Below, one piece after another: positions 34,401 through 43,442 of a DNA stretch of 64,000 nucleotides (within the stretch, counting starts at the first letter, position 1; every line of letters starts with the position of its first letter). This DNA is from Streptomyces coeruleorubidus (GTDB lineage: Bacteria; Actinomycetota; Actinomycetes; Streptomycetales; Streptomycetaceae). The notes below the pieces were generated by a model. That model was not told the origin of the DNA. It searched no databases and was given only the letters and a program-made list of their open reading frames with translations. The DNA lies in NCBI RefSeq assembly GCF_028885415.1, contig NZ_CP118527.1, positions 7,006,001 through 7,070,000 on the forward strand, written 5' to 3'. Made by a program: the position numbers and the translations under genes.

Positions 34401-37400
34401 TCAGTCCGGCTGCTCCTCCTCCGCGAGTCGAAGTATCTGCTCCGCCTCCGCCCGCCGGGCCCGCACCGCCTCGCCGTCGGCGTCCCCGTCGTCGGTCTCG
34501 GTGCCGCCGTAGCCGCCGTAGCCGTCGTACGTCGCCAGCACCGCACTCGCGCGTGCCGCCGCGTCGGCCGGGCGGCCCAGGTCCGCCTCCAGCCGGCCCG
34601 CGGCGAGCTCGGCGCCGGTGCGGCTGTGCAGGGCGGCGTCCCCGAGGGAGGCGAACACCTCGGCCGAGCGCAGCACTTGGGACAGTGCCTCCTCGAACAC
34701 GGCCCCGGCCGAGGCGTCGTCGGCGCCGTCGGAGACGGACCGGGCCAGCAGATCGCCGAACTGCCGGTGGGTGTGCCCGAGTTCGGCGACGAGCTGCTGC
34801 CGGGACTCGGCGTCGGCCGCCGTGTCCCGTGCCGCCTCGCACTCCCGGACCGCCTCCGCCATCAGGGCGCGTGCCTCCTCGACCCCCTCCTGCGCGCGCA
34901 ACGCCAGCCAGGCGCGGGCCCGCACGGACCGGATCAGCCCTTGGACGTTGCCGAGTTCGCGCCACAGGTCGCCCGCGCGCGCGTAGGCCCGGTCCGCCTC
35001 GTCGGCCAGCCCGGCCTGTCCGAGGGACTCACCGGCCAGGTGGGCGAGGGTCGCGTGGTCGTGCTGTTCGGGCCAGTGCCGGGCGATCTCGGCGGCCTGG
35101 AGACGCCGTTCGGCGGCAGCGCGGTGCTCGCCGAGTTCGCTCAGGCAGTCGCCGAGCCACCACTGCGTCTGCACGATCGCCCCGTCGCCGTGCGTCTCGG
35201 CGGTCAGGTCGGGCAGCGCCGACTCCAGGACCTCCGCGGCCTCGGCCCACCGTCCCTGCCGCAGCAGGAACCCGCCGAGCTGCTGCCGGGCCCAGGCGCC
35301 CAACGTCGCGCCCTCGCCCGCCTCGTCGGCCCAGTGCGAGGCCTCCAGGGCGTGCTGGGCGGCCTCCACGGCATCGCCCCGGTCGCCGGTCAACTCGGCG
35401 AGCTGGAGGTGCAGCTGGGCCCGTCCGGTCGCCTCCAGTTGGGCCCCGCCGTGCTCCAGGGCCGCCCGCAGCGCCCGTTCCGCCTCCGCCATGTCGCCGA
35501 GGTGGTGGGCCAGGGAGGCCAGCCGGGCCTCGTACTCCACCGCGAACCACGGCAGCCCCGCCGCGACGAACGCCGCCGCGCCCCGCGCGAACAGTCCCGC
35601 GGCCGCCTTCAGATCCCCGCGCAGTCCGGCCAGCTCGGCGAGCATCGCCTGTGCCTCGGCGGCCCGCGCGGCCAGCCGTACGTCCTCCCCGTCCCGCCCG
35701 CCGACGAGCGCGAGCACCTCGCGGACAGCGGCTTCGGCCTCGGTGAGGACTGCTTCCGACCCGGAACCCATGCTTTCGCCGAGAACCGTGTCCGGCCCGG
35801 CGGCACCCTCTGCGGGACCCTCCCCGGCCCCCGGGCCCCCGGCCTCGTGCGCACGGCGCATCTGGATCCGGGCCCGTCCCATCAGGACGGACGCCGTCTG
35901 CCTTATTCCGGTGTCGCCGGCGGCGTACAGCGCGAGGATCTCGTCGTAGGGGCCGGACACGGCCGCGAGCGCCGCGTCCACGTCACCCCCGAGAGCACGT
36001 ACGTACGCCGCACGCGCGCGTGCGGCCAGGGCCTCTCCGGGGTCGCCGGCCGCCGCGTACAGCTCCGCGGCCCGCTCGAAGAGCGCGGCGCCCTCCGGGC
36101 CGAGGCCCATCGCCTCGTGGTCGGCGATCTCGGCCCGGTCGCGCGGGTCCAGATCCACCCCGGCCACGCCCTCCGCGGCTTCGGCGACCGCCGCCCACGC
36201 CTCCACGGCGCCCGGCCGCAGGTTGTCCGACAGCCGCCGTGCCGCGGCCAGCAGGGCGGGCAGATCCGGCTGCCCGGTGGCCGCGGCCGTGACCACCTCG
36301 GGAGCGGGCGGCGGCACCGGCCGTACCGACCGCACCCCCAGCGGCAGCCGCTCCACCAGCGGGCGCTGCTCCATACGCGCGCGTGCCCGCTCGCTGACGT
36401 ACGTCGTGCCGTTGCGCTCGTCGAAGCGGGCCGCCAGGGCGAGGGCCTCCGCACGCGCGTGCGTGGCCAGTTCCCCGGCGGTCCACTCGCGGCCGGCCGG
36501 ACCGGGCACCTGCCGGTCACCCAGCCCCAGCCCGGTCAGGCGGTCCATGAGCAGGGCCACCACGCTCATGAAGCCCAGCCTGCTCTGCGGCTGCCCGTCG
36601 TCGGTGAAGTACGCCGGCCGCTCCGCGAGCAGTTCCAGACCGCGCGCCTCGTTGCCGGTCAGCGCGCAGAACTCCACGTGCTCCGCGTAGGCGCCGCGCA
36701 TGCTCTCCATGGCCCGCACCAGCCGCAAGCCCCGCAGGTGGTTCGCGCGTGCCTCGTCCAAGCGGCCCAGCCGCAGCAGCGGCATCAGGGAGGAGGCGAG
36801 CGCCGCGTGCGGCTCGTGGGCGCAGGCGTACTCGCCCTCCAGCACCGGCCGCCACAGCTCCAGCGCCTCCGCGTCCCGGCCCCGCTCCGCATGCCACCAG
36901 CCCTGCCCGTGCAGTTCGCAGGCGTGGCAGTCGGCCATGCCGTCCCGGTCGGCGGCCAGCCACGCGGCGTACGCCCGCTCGGCCCGCGCCAGGTCCCCCA
37001 CATGCGCGGCCACGCTGTGCTCGGCGCTGCGCACGGCCCGTTCGGAGTGCCCGGCGAGCCGGTAGCGGTGCTCCATCTCGCCGAGCCACTTCTCGATCGA
37101 CGCGAGCGGGATGTGCGGCTGGTCGAGCATGCCGGACGACACCCACTTGAAGACCCAGTGCAGCGTGTGGGTCTCGTACTCGTCGAAATCATCGGGCCGT
37201 TCGTCCCACATGCGCAGCAGGCGCGCGAAGGGGACGAACATCCTGGCCTTCTCGGAGCTGTAGTTGTAGACCTTCAGCTGGTGTCCGAGCGCCTCGATCA
37301 CGGCGAGCGGGATGTTCAGCTTCTCGGCGGCGGCCAGCAGTTCCTCGGCGCGCGCGTTGCGGGCCGGGCCCTCCGGCTGTTCGGAGTTCTCCGCCATCGC

Positions 37401-37436
37401 CCGGCGCAGGGCGTCGAAGTCCGTGATCTCGCTCAT
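34401..37436 (-). CDS. large TPR-like helical-repeat protein paired with HSP90
   Basis: A 1011-residue soluble protein made almost wholly of helical repeats of the TPR type (for example WAAVAEAAEGVAGVDLD, ALFERAAELYAAAGDPGEAL, LWRELGNVQGLIRSVRARAWLAL). The N-terminal ~130 residues are different: MSEITDFDALRRAMAENSE, then a segment rich in Trp and Tyr (HTLHWVFKWVSSGMLDQP). There is no signal or membrane helix. The ATG overlaps the HSP90 stop (ATGA), so the two are made together. In eukaryotes TPR co-chaperones bind HSP90; a physical complex here is inference. A frame extends 693 bp upstream over the HSP90 gene but is only a shadow. Confidence 0.88.
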   Translation of the reverse strand: MSEITDFDALRRAMAENSEQPEGPARNARAEELLAAAEKLNIPLAVIEALGHQLKVYNYSSEKARMFVPFARLLRMWDERPDDFDEYETHTLHWVFKWVSSGMLDQPHIPLASIEKWLGEMEHRYRLAGHSERAVRSAEHSVAAHVGDLARAERAYAAWLAADRDGMADCHACELHGQGWWHAERGRDAEALELWRPVLEGEYACAHEPHAALASSLMPLLRLGRLDEARANHLRGLRLVRAMESMRGAYAEHVEFCALTGNEARGLELLAERPAYFTDDGQPQSRLGFMSVVALLMDRLTGLGLGDRQVPGPAGREWTAGELATHARAEALALAARFDERNGTTYVSERARARMEQRPLVERLPLGVRSVRPVPPPAPEVVTAAATGQPDLPALLAAARRLSDNLRPGAVEAWAAVAEAAEGVAGVDLDPRDRAEIADHEAMGLGPEGAALFERAAELYAAAGDPGEALAARARAAYVRALGGDVDAALAAVSGPYDEILALYAAGDTGIRQTASVLMGRARIQMRRAHEAGGPGAGEGPAEGAAGPDTVLGESMGSGSEAVLTEAEAAVREVLALVGGRDGEDVRLAARAAEAQAMLAELAGLRGDLKAAAGLFARGAAAFVAAGLPWFAVEYEARLASLAHHLGDMAEAERALRAALEHGGAQLEATGRAQLHLQLAELTGDRGDAVEAAQHALEASHWADEAGEGATLGAWARQQLGGFLLRQGRWAEAAEVLESALPDLTAETHGDGAIVQTQWWLGDCLSELGEHRAAAERRLQAAEIARHWPEQHDHATLAHLAGESLGQAGLADEADRAYARAGDLWRELGNVQGLIRSVRARAWLALRAQEGVEEARALMAEAVRECEAARDTAADAESRQQLVAELGHTHRQFGDLLARSVSDGADDASAGAVFEEALSQVLRSAEVFASLGDAALHSRTGAELAAGRLEADLGRPADAAARASAVLATYDGYGGYGGTETDDGDADGEAVRARRAEAEQILRLAEEEQPD

Positions 37437-39277
37437 GCCTGACCGTCCTCGCTGTGCGTGGCCCACTCCAGGAGGCCGAGGAACGCGCGGTTGAGCAGCG
37501 CCGAGTCCGCGGGCCTGAGCGGCCGCTGCGCCATCAGCAGCGCCTGCCCGTACAGCGACTCCGTGGCGGTGCCGATCAGCTCCGGGTCGTGCAGCGAGCT
37601 GATCCGCCGGACCAGCGGGTTGAGGTGGTTGAGCACCAGACGCGCGCGTGGGGCGCTGCCGCGCAGGGAGCCGAGGATGCCCGCCCACAGGTCGTCGGCC
37701 TGCGCCTCGGCGTCGGCGCGGGCCTGTTCGTGCCGGGCGTCCCGGTCGTCGAGGTGCAGCGCGGGCAGGGAGAGCGGGTGGAAGGCCCTCAGCACCACAT
37801 CGCAGCCCAGCGGGTCGAGCCGTGCCCGCGCCGCCGCCAGGAAGCCGGACAGGGCCAGCTCCTCGGCCGGGTCGACGGCATCCAGATGCGCGGTCACCGT
37901 GTCGGCGTCCAACTCGGCGACCACGGTGCCCGGCCGCACCGACGGCAGCGCCTGAACCAGCTCGCTGTCGTACGTGTAGCCGCCGTTGATCACGCCGATG
38001 CCCTGCGCGGACGCGATCGGCGCGACCTGCCGGTACTCCTCGACGGTCCGCGTGAAGTGCACCACCGGGTGCCGCTGCGCGAACTCCTCCAGGGACAGCC
38101 GCCCGTCGGTCGTCTCGAAGGGCAGCCACGGCAGCATCGTGCGCAGCATCTCCCGGTCGTGCCGGGCCAGGGACTTCACGCCCAGGTGGTGCACCGACAG
38201 GAACGCGGCCAGCCGCTCCGGATCACCGGCGGCCAGACCGGTCAGCCAGGCCCGGATCCGCTCGCCCAGTGCCTCCCGTACGGCGGCCAGCGTCTCGTCC
38301 TCGTACAGCGCCTCGCGCGATGCCGTCGGCCGCAGACTGTCCGTGTCCAGGACACAGCGCACGAAGAACGCCCAGTCGGGCAGCAGCTGTTCGGCCCGCT
38401 CGGTCAGCAACATGCCCTTGAGATGCACACGGTGCCCCGCGCGCTGCGCCGGGCTGACCGCCGACGGCAGCACGTACGCCACCCCGCGGACGCCGGCCAG
38501 CGGCACGGACAGGTCGATCGTGTCCAGTGGGGTGAAGCCGAACAGGTCGTGGCAGTGCCGGGCGAGGGCGACACGGCGGGTGGCCGGGCTCGGATACGAC
38601 CGGTCCCAGGGCGCCGGGAGGTCGGTGACCGGCTCGTCGCCCACCCGGACGTCGTACGGCAGCAGCGATCCGAAGTCCCGGGCCAGCGCCTCGACCCGCT
38701 CGGGCGTGAGCCACTGAGCGGCGCCGGCCCGCGCCACCAGATGCACGGTGGTGCCCGGTTCGGGGCGCTCGGCGTCCGGCAGCGTCCGCACGGTGTACGA
38801 GCCGTCGTCGGACGCCGTCCACTCCACCGGCGGCGCCCCGGGCGCAGCGGCGCTGCGGCTGACCACCCGGATCCGCTCGGCGACGACGAAACAGGCCAGC
38901 AGGCCGATGCCGAACTGCCCGAGAAAGTCGGAACGCGCCTCCTGCAGGCCATCGGCGCGCTTGGAACTGCGCCCGATCGTGGCGAGCAGGTCGTGCACGT
39001 CCGCCTCGGTGAGCCCGATCCCGGTGTCCTCGACGCGCAGGGCGCCGCCGTCCGCGGACAACCGCACCAGGGCCGGAGCGTCGGGTTCCGCCGCGCGTCT
39101 GGCGGTGATGGCGTCCACGGCGTTCTGCAACAGCTCGCGCAGATACACCTTGGGACTGGAGTAGAGGTGGTGGGAGAGCAGGTCCACCAGACCACGCAGG
39201 TCGACCTGGAAAGTATGAGGTGGACGGGGTGGACGGGGTGCCTGGGATGCCTGTGAGGTCTGGGAGTCCATCATCAC
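37433..39277 (-). CDS. HSP90-family (HtpG-like) GHKL ATPase
   Basis: A 614-residue HSP90-type protein. The N-terminal ATPase domain has YLRELLQNAVDAI (catalytic Glu48, Mg-binding Asn52), VEDTGIGLT (Asp84) and GQFGIGLLACF. The middle domain follows with DLPAPWDRSYPS, GVAYVLPSA and SLRPTASREALYED, where the Arg is the expected gamma-phosphate contact. The C-terminal dimerisation domain appears shorter or diverged, and the protein ends SEDGQA without an MEEVD motif. It is the first gene of a two-gene operon with the TPR protein and divergent from recG. Three consecutive ATG codons leave the exact start open. It is diverged enough from housekeeping HtpG to suggest a specialised role. Confidence 0.9.
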   Translation of the reverse strand: MMMDSQTSQASQAPRPPRPPHTFQVDLRGLVDLLSHHLYSSPKVYLRELLQNAVDAITARRAAEPDAPALVRLSADGGALRVEDTGIGLTEADVHDLLATIGRSSKRADGLQEARSDFLGQFGIGLLACFVVAERIRVVSRSAAAPGAPPVEWTASDDGSYTVRTLPDAERPEPGTTVHLVARAGAAQWLTPERVEALARDFGSLLPYDVRVGDEPVTDLPAPWDRSYPSPATRRVALARHCHDLFGFTPLDTIDLSVPLAGVRGVAYVLPSAVSPAQRAGHRVHLKGMLLTERAEQLLPDWAFFVRCVLDTDSLRPTASREALYEDETLAAVREALGERIRAWLTGLAAGDPERLAAFLSVHHLGVKSLARHDREMLRTMLPWLPFETTDGRLSLEEFAQRHPVVHFTRTVEEYRQVAPIASAQGIGVINGGYTYDSELVQALPSVRPGTVVAELDADTVTAHLDAVDPAEELALSGFLAAARARLDPLGCDVVLRAFHPLSLPALHLDDRDARHEQARADAEAQADDLWAGILGSLRGSAPRARLVLNHLNPLVRRISSLHDPELIGTATESLYGQALLMAQRPLRPADSALLNRAFLGLLEWATHSEDGQA

Positions 39278-39459
39278 GGCGCCGGTGGGGGACTCGCGAC
39301 GGCGCGGGGTCGGGCGGTCCCGGTGAGGCGGTGACCGCGAAGGAGGGCCGGGAGCGCGTCATCCTAAGGCCCGAACCAGCTGCCTGACCAGGGCTTTCCG
39401 GGACGTATACGGCGACGTGCGCCGCGGCCTCTACGGCATTGTCAGTGGTGTGGTGTGCA
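39278..39459. promoter_or_regulatory. divergent promoter region of the HSP90-TPR operon and recG
   Basis: 182 bp between two divergent starts. It should hold both promoters; I cannot place -35/-10 boxes with confidence, and I see no CIRCE- or HAIR-type heat-shock operator. Confidence 0.45.
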
Positions 39460-42400
39460 ATGGATCTCGTGCCCGCACTTCACGAACCGCTGCAACAACC
39501 ACTGAAGTCGGTGCTCGGCCCCGCCACCGCGAAGGTGATGGCCGAGCACCTCGGCCTGCTCACCGTCGGCGACCTCCTCCACCACTACCCGCGCAGATAC
39601 GAGGAGCGCGGCCAGCTCACACACCTCGCCGACCTCCCCATGGACGAGCACGTCACGGTGGTCGCCCAGGTCGCCGACGCCCGCCTGCACACCTTCGCCT
39701 CCGCCAGGGCCCCGCGCGGCAAGGGCCAGCGCCTGGAGGTCACGATCACGGACGGCAGCGGCCGCCTCCAACTGGTCTTCTTCGGCAAGGGCGTTCACAA
39801 GCCCCACAAGGAGCTCCTGCCGGGCACACGCGCGATGTTCGCGGGCAAGGTCTCCGTCTTCAACCGCCGCCTCCAACTCGCCCACCCGGCCTACGAGTTG
39901 CTGCGCGGTGACGCCGAAGACCCTGGCGAGTCCGTCGAGACGTGGGCCGGCGCCCTCATCCCGATCTACCCGGCCACCGCCAAGCTGGAGTCCTGGAAGA
40001 TCGGCAAAGCGATCCAGACGGTCCTGCCCACCGCCCAGGAGGCCGTCGACCCGCTGCCGGACTCCCTGCGCCAGGGCCGCGGCCTGGTCCCCCTCCCCGA
40101 GGCACTCCTGAAGATCCACCGCCCGCACACCAAGGCGGACATCGAGGATGCCCGCGCCCGCCTCAAATGGGACGAGGCCTTCGTCCTCCAGGTCGCCCTG
40201 GCCCGCCGCCGCCACGCGGACGCCCAGCTCCCGGCGGCCCCCCGCAAACCCAGCCCCGACGGCCTCCTCACGGCCTTCGACGCCCGCCTCCCGTTCACCC
40301 TCACCGAGGGCCAGCAGCGGGTCTCCAAGGAGATCTTCGACGACCTGGCGACCGAGCATCCGATGCACCGGCTGTTGCAGGGGGAGGTCGGATCGGGCAA
40401 GGCCCAGCCCCTCGACTCGCTGGTGCTCACACCCATGGGCTTCCGCCCCATGGGGGATCTGCGGGTGGGCGACGAGGTGGTGGTGCCGGACGGGGACACC
40501 GCGCTGATCGATGGCGTCTTTCCTCAGGGAGAGCGCGATGTGTGGCGCTTGGTCCTGTCCGACGGGAGTTCCGTCGAGTGCGACGACGAGCATCTCTGGA
40601 TCGTCGGCACGAGCTGTGGTGGGCACCGTGGCCAGGCTCCCAAGGTCATGACGACCCGGGAGATCCGTCTCGACACGTTCAAGGCCGACGGGTCGTCGAA
40701 GTGGTACATCCCGCCGGCGAAGCCGGTCGATCTCGGCGGCGACGCCGGGCTGCCCCTGGACCCGTACCTGATCGGACTGCTGCTGGGGGACGGTTCGTTC
40801 CGGCACAATCTCCGTCTCTCCACCATCGACGACGAGATCCGTGACGCGGTAACGGCGGCAGTAGCGCCCGAATGCCGGCTGGTACCGGTGAAGGGATCGC
40901 ACCGTGACTACACGATCCAGCTCAAGCAGCGTGCCGGAGGAGCGCGCAACCCAGTGATCCAGGTCCTGCGCGAGTTGGGCCTCTGGGGAACGACGTCCCA
41001 CGACAAGTTCGTCCCTGAGGATTTCAAGAACGCTCCGATCAAGGACCGTCTTGCCGTGTTGCAGGGACTGCTGGACACGGACGGCACTGTCCAAGCCGAC
41101 GGCATGAGTATCTCCCTCTGCGCGGCTTCGCGCCGGCTCGCGGAGGACGTCGCATGGCTCGTACGTTCTCTGGGCGGCCGGGCGCGAGTGCTGCCGAAGA
41201 AGGCCGCGTACAACGTGCAGGTGTCCCTGCCGGACGCTTACGCCCCGTTCCGGCTCACCCGCAAAGCAGAACGCGTGCGTCCGGGGCCGAAGTACAGCAC
41301 GTTCCGACGCGGCATCCGGGCGGTCGAGTACGTGGGGCGGAAGCCCGTCCAGTGCATCAGCGTCGCCCACCCGAGCCATGCATACGTCACCGACAACTTC
41401 ACCGTCACCCACAACACCATGGTTGCCCTGCGCGCCATGCTCGCCGTGGTCGACGCCGGCGGCCAGGCCGCCATGCTCGCGCCCACCGAAGTGCTCGCGC
41501 AGCAGCACCACCGCTCGATCGTCGAGATGATGGGCGAGCTGGCCGAGGGCGGCATGCTGGGCGGGGCCGAGCAGGCCACCAAGGTGGTGCTGCTCACCGG
41601 ATCCATGGGCGCGGCCGCCCGCCGCCAGGCCCTGCTCGACCTCACCACCGGCGAGGCCGGCATCGTCATCGGCACGCATGCGCTGATCGAGGACAAGGTG
41701 CAGTTCCACGACCTGGGCCTGGTCGTGGTCGACGAACAGCACCGCTTCGGCGTCGAGCAGCGCGACGCCCTGCGCGGCAAGGGCAAACAGCCCTCACACC
41801 TCCTGGTCATGACGGCCACGCCGATTCCGCGCACGGTCGCCATGACGGTCTTCGGCGACCTGGAGACCTCCGTCCTCGACCAGCTCCCGGCCGGCCGCTC
41901 GCCGATCGCCAGCCATGTCGTCCCGGCCGCCGACAAGCCCCACTTCCTGTCCCGCGCCTGGGAACGGGTCCGCGAGGAAGTGGGCAACGGCCATCAGGCG
42001 TACGTGGTCTGCCCCCGCATCGGCGATGAGGAGGACGACCCGAAGAAGACCGGCAAGAAGAAGTCCCCGGAGGCCGCGGCGTCCCCCGAGGACGCCGCCG
42101 AGAAGCGCCCGCCTCTCGCCGTCCTCGACGTCGCCGAACAGCTCTCCAAGGGCCCCCTGAAGGGCCTCCGCGTCGAGGTGCTGCACGGCCGTATGCACCC
42201 CGACGACAAGGACGCGGTCATGCGCCGCTTCGCCGCCGGGGAGACGGACGTGCTGGTCGCCACGACGGTCATCGAGGTCGGCGTCAACGTCCCCAACGCC
42301 ACGGTGATGGTGATCATGGACGCCGACCGCTTCGGCGTCTCCCAGCTTCACCAGTTGCGCGGCCGCGTCGGCCGTGGCTCGGCCCCCGGCCTGTGCCTCC

Positions 42401-42720
42401 TGGTCAGCGAGATGCCCGAGGCGAGCCCCGCCCGCCAGCGCCTGAACGCGGTCGCCTCCACCCTCGACGGCTTCGAACTCTCCCGCATCGACCTCGAACA
42501 ACGCCGGGAGGGCGACGTCCTCGGCCAGGCCCAGTCGGGCGCCCGCACCAGCCTGCGGATGCTCGCGGTCATCGAGGACGAGGAGATCATCGCGGAGGCG
42601 AGGGAAGAGGCAGCAGCGGTGGTGGCCAAGGACCCGGAGCTGACCCGCCTCCCGGCGCTGCGGACGGCGCTGGACGCCCTTCTGGACGAGGAGAGGGAGC
42701 AGTACCTGGAAAAGGGATGA
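39460..42720 (+). CDS. recG: ATP-dependent DNA helicase RecG, interrupted by an intein
   Basis: The 1086-codon precursor would yield a 748-residue RecG after removal of the intein (residues 315-652), the usual length for Streptomyces. RecG unwinds and reverses stalled replication forks. The wedge/OB domain occupies the first ~200 residues (LGLLTVGDLLHHYPRRYEERG). The Walker A reads GEVGSGK, then the intein, then TMVALRAML. Later motifs are DEQHRFGVEQRDALRGKG (II), TATPIPRTVAM (III), VEVLHGRMHPDDK (IV), VATTVIEVGVNVPNA (V) and QLRGRVGRG (VI). Because the intein splits Walker A, the helicase is inactive until splicing. The ATG at 39460 (MDLVPALHEPL) is chosen by comparison with the family. Confidence 0.95.
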   Translation: MDLVPALHEPLQQPLKSVLGPATAKVMAEHLGLLTVGDLLHHYPRRYEERGQLTHLADLPMDEHVTVVAQVADARLHTFASARAPRGKGQRLEVTITDGSGRLQLVFFGKGVHKPHKELLPGTRAMFAGKVSVFNRRLQLAHPAYELLRGDAEDPGESVETWAGALIPIYPATAKLESWKIGKAIQTVLPTAQEAVDPLPDSLRQGRGLVPLPEALLKIHRPHTKADIEDARARLKWDEAFVLQVALARRRHADAQLPAAPRKPSPDGLLTAFDARLPFTLTEGQQRVSKEIFDDLATEHPMHRLLQGEVGSGKAQPLDSLVLTPMGFRPMGDLRVGDEVVVPDGDTALIDGVFPQGERDVWRLVLSDGSSVECDDEHLWIVGTSCGGHRGQAPKVMTTREIRLDTFKADGSSKWYIPPAKPVDLGGDAGLPLDPYLIGLLLGDGSFRHNLRLSTIDDEIRDAVTAAVAPECRLVPVKGSHRDYTIQLKQRAGGARNPVIQVLRELGLWGTTSHDKFVPEDFKNAPIKDRLAVLQGLLDTDGTVQADGMSISLCAASRRLAEDVAWLVRSLGGRARVLPKKAAYNVQVSLPDAYAPFRLTRKAERVRPGPKYSTFRRGIRAVEYVGRKPVQCISVAHPSHAYVTDNFTVTHNTMVALRAMLAVVDAGGQAAMLAPTEVLAQQHHRSIVEMMGELAEGGMLGGAEQATKVVLLTGSMGAAARRQALLDLTTGEAGIVIGTHALIEDKVQFHDLGLVVVDEQHRFGVEQRDALRGKGKQPSHLLVMTATPIPRTVAMTVFGDLETSVLDQLPAGRSPIASHVVPAADKPHFLSRAWERVREEVGNGHQAYVVCPRIGDEEDDPKKTGKKKSPEAAASPEDAAEKRPPLAVLDVAEQLSKGPLKGLRVEVLHGRMHPDDKDAVMRRFAAGETDVLVATTVIEVGVNVPNATVMVIMDADRFGVSQLHQLRGRVGRGSAPGLCLLVSEMPEASPARQRLNAVASTLDGFELSRIDLEQRREGDVLGQAQSGARTSLRMLAVIEDEEIIAEAREEAAAVVAKDPELTRLPALRTALDALLDEEREQYLEKG
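40402..41415 (+). other. class 3 intein with LAGLIDADG homing endonuclease, inside recG
   Basis: 338 in-frame codons inserted between the Lys and Thr of Walker A (GSGK/T). Block A starts AQPLDSLVLTPMGF with Ala at position 1, so there is no Cys/Ser nucleophile there. Block B is ECDDEHLW with His64 and Trp66. Block F has Cys318 in PVQCIS, and block G ends TVTHN with Thr336, His337 and terminal Asn338; the +1 residue is Thr. The Trp/Cys/Thr set is the signature of class 3 inteins, which start splicing from the block F Cys. Two dodecapeptide motifs, LIGLLLGDGSF (about 123-133) and LQGLLDTDGTV (220-230), mark a homing endonuclease that looks intact. Codons are more often A/T-ending than in the flanking exteins. 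Confidence 0.95.
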
Positions 42721-42725
42721 GTGAT

Positions 42726-42794
42726 GCCGGCCCGAGGGGCGCGGGGCTGTAGTCCATATGCGGCTACCGCCGCGCGGGCGCGACCAGCCACACT
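42726..42794 (+). repeat. dispersed Streptomyces intergenic repeat after recG
   Basis: It begins CCGGCCCGAGGGGCGCGGGG directly after the recG stop, passes through CATATGCGGCT, and ends GGGCGCGACCAGCCAC. I recognise this as a variant of a short GC-rich repeat scattered in Streptomyces genomes. A second variant lies inside smc (52446-52502). Confidence 0.7.
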
Positions 42795-42828
42795 GATACC
42801 TGAAGCCGCCCACAACCAAGGACCACAG

Positions 42829-43416
42829 ATGACCCGCGTGATCGCCGGCACGGCCGGCGGACGCCGCCTGGCCGTCCCGCCAGGTACAGGAACCCGCCCC
42901 ACATCGGACCGCGCCCGGGAGGGCCTCTTCTCCACCTGGCAGTCCCTCCTCGGCGGCCCCCTGGAAGGCGAACGCGTACTCGACCTCTACGCGGGATCAG
43001 GAGCCGTAGGCCTGGAGGCCCTCTCCCGAGGCGCGGGCCACGCCCTCCTCGTCGAGGCCGACGCGCGAGCGGCCCGCACGGTCCGCGACAACGTGAAGTC
43101 CCTCGGACTCCCCGGCGCCGAGGTCAGATCCGGCAAAGCGGAACAGATCATCCGCACGACACCCCCCGGCGACCCGTACGACCTCGTCTTCCTCGACCCG
43201 CCCTACGCCGTCACGGACGACGATCTTCGCGAGATCCTGCTCACACTCCTCTCGGAAGGCTGGCTCGCCGAAGAAGCCCTCGTCACCGTGGAGCGCAGCA
43301 CCAGAGGCGGTGAATTCCGGTGGCCCGAGGGTTTCGAAGCCCTCCGGGCCCGCCGGTACGGCGAGGGAACGTTTTGGTACGGTCGCGCCGCCTCTACGTG
43401 CGAAGACGCACGATGA
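42829..43416 (+). CDS. rsmD: 16S rRNA (guanine-966-N2)-methyltransferase
   Basis: A 195-residue SAM-dependent methyltransferase modifying G966 of 16S rRNA. MTRVIAGTAGGRRLAVPPGTGTRPT is the typical opening. Motif I is VLDLYAGSGAVGLEALSRG and the catalytic motif IV is FLDPPYA. The start ATG at 42829 lies after the dispersed repeat. The last codons overlap an ATG that could serve coaD, so the two are probably cotranscribed. Confidence 0.93.
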   Translation: MTRVIAGTAGGRRLAVPPGTGTRPTSDRAREGLFSTWQSLLGGPLEGERVLDLYAGSGAVGLEALSRGAGHALLVEADARAARTVRDNVKSLGLPGAEVRSGKAEQIIRTTPPGDPYDLVFLDPPYAVTDDDLREILLTLLSEGWLAEEALVTVERSTRGGEFRWPEGFEALRARRYGEGTFWYGRAASTCEDAR

Positions 43417-43442
43417 CCGGACCGGAGAGCGAGGGATCACAA

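Noticed and set aside
37433-38129. N-terminal extension of the TPR protein by 231 residues
   Set aside because: It would overlap the HSP90 coding region in another frame; the ATGA junction gives a natural start at 37436.
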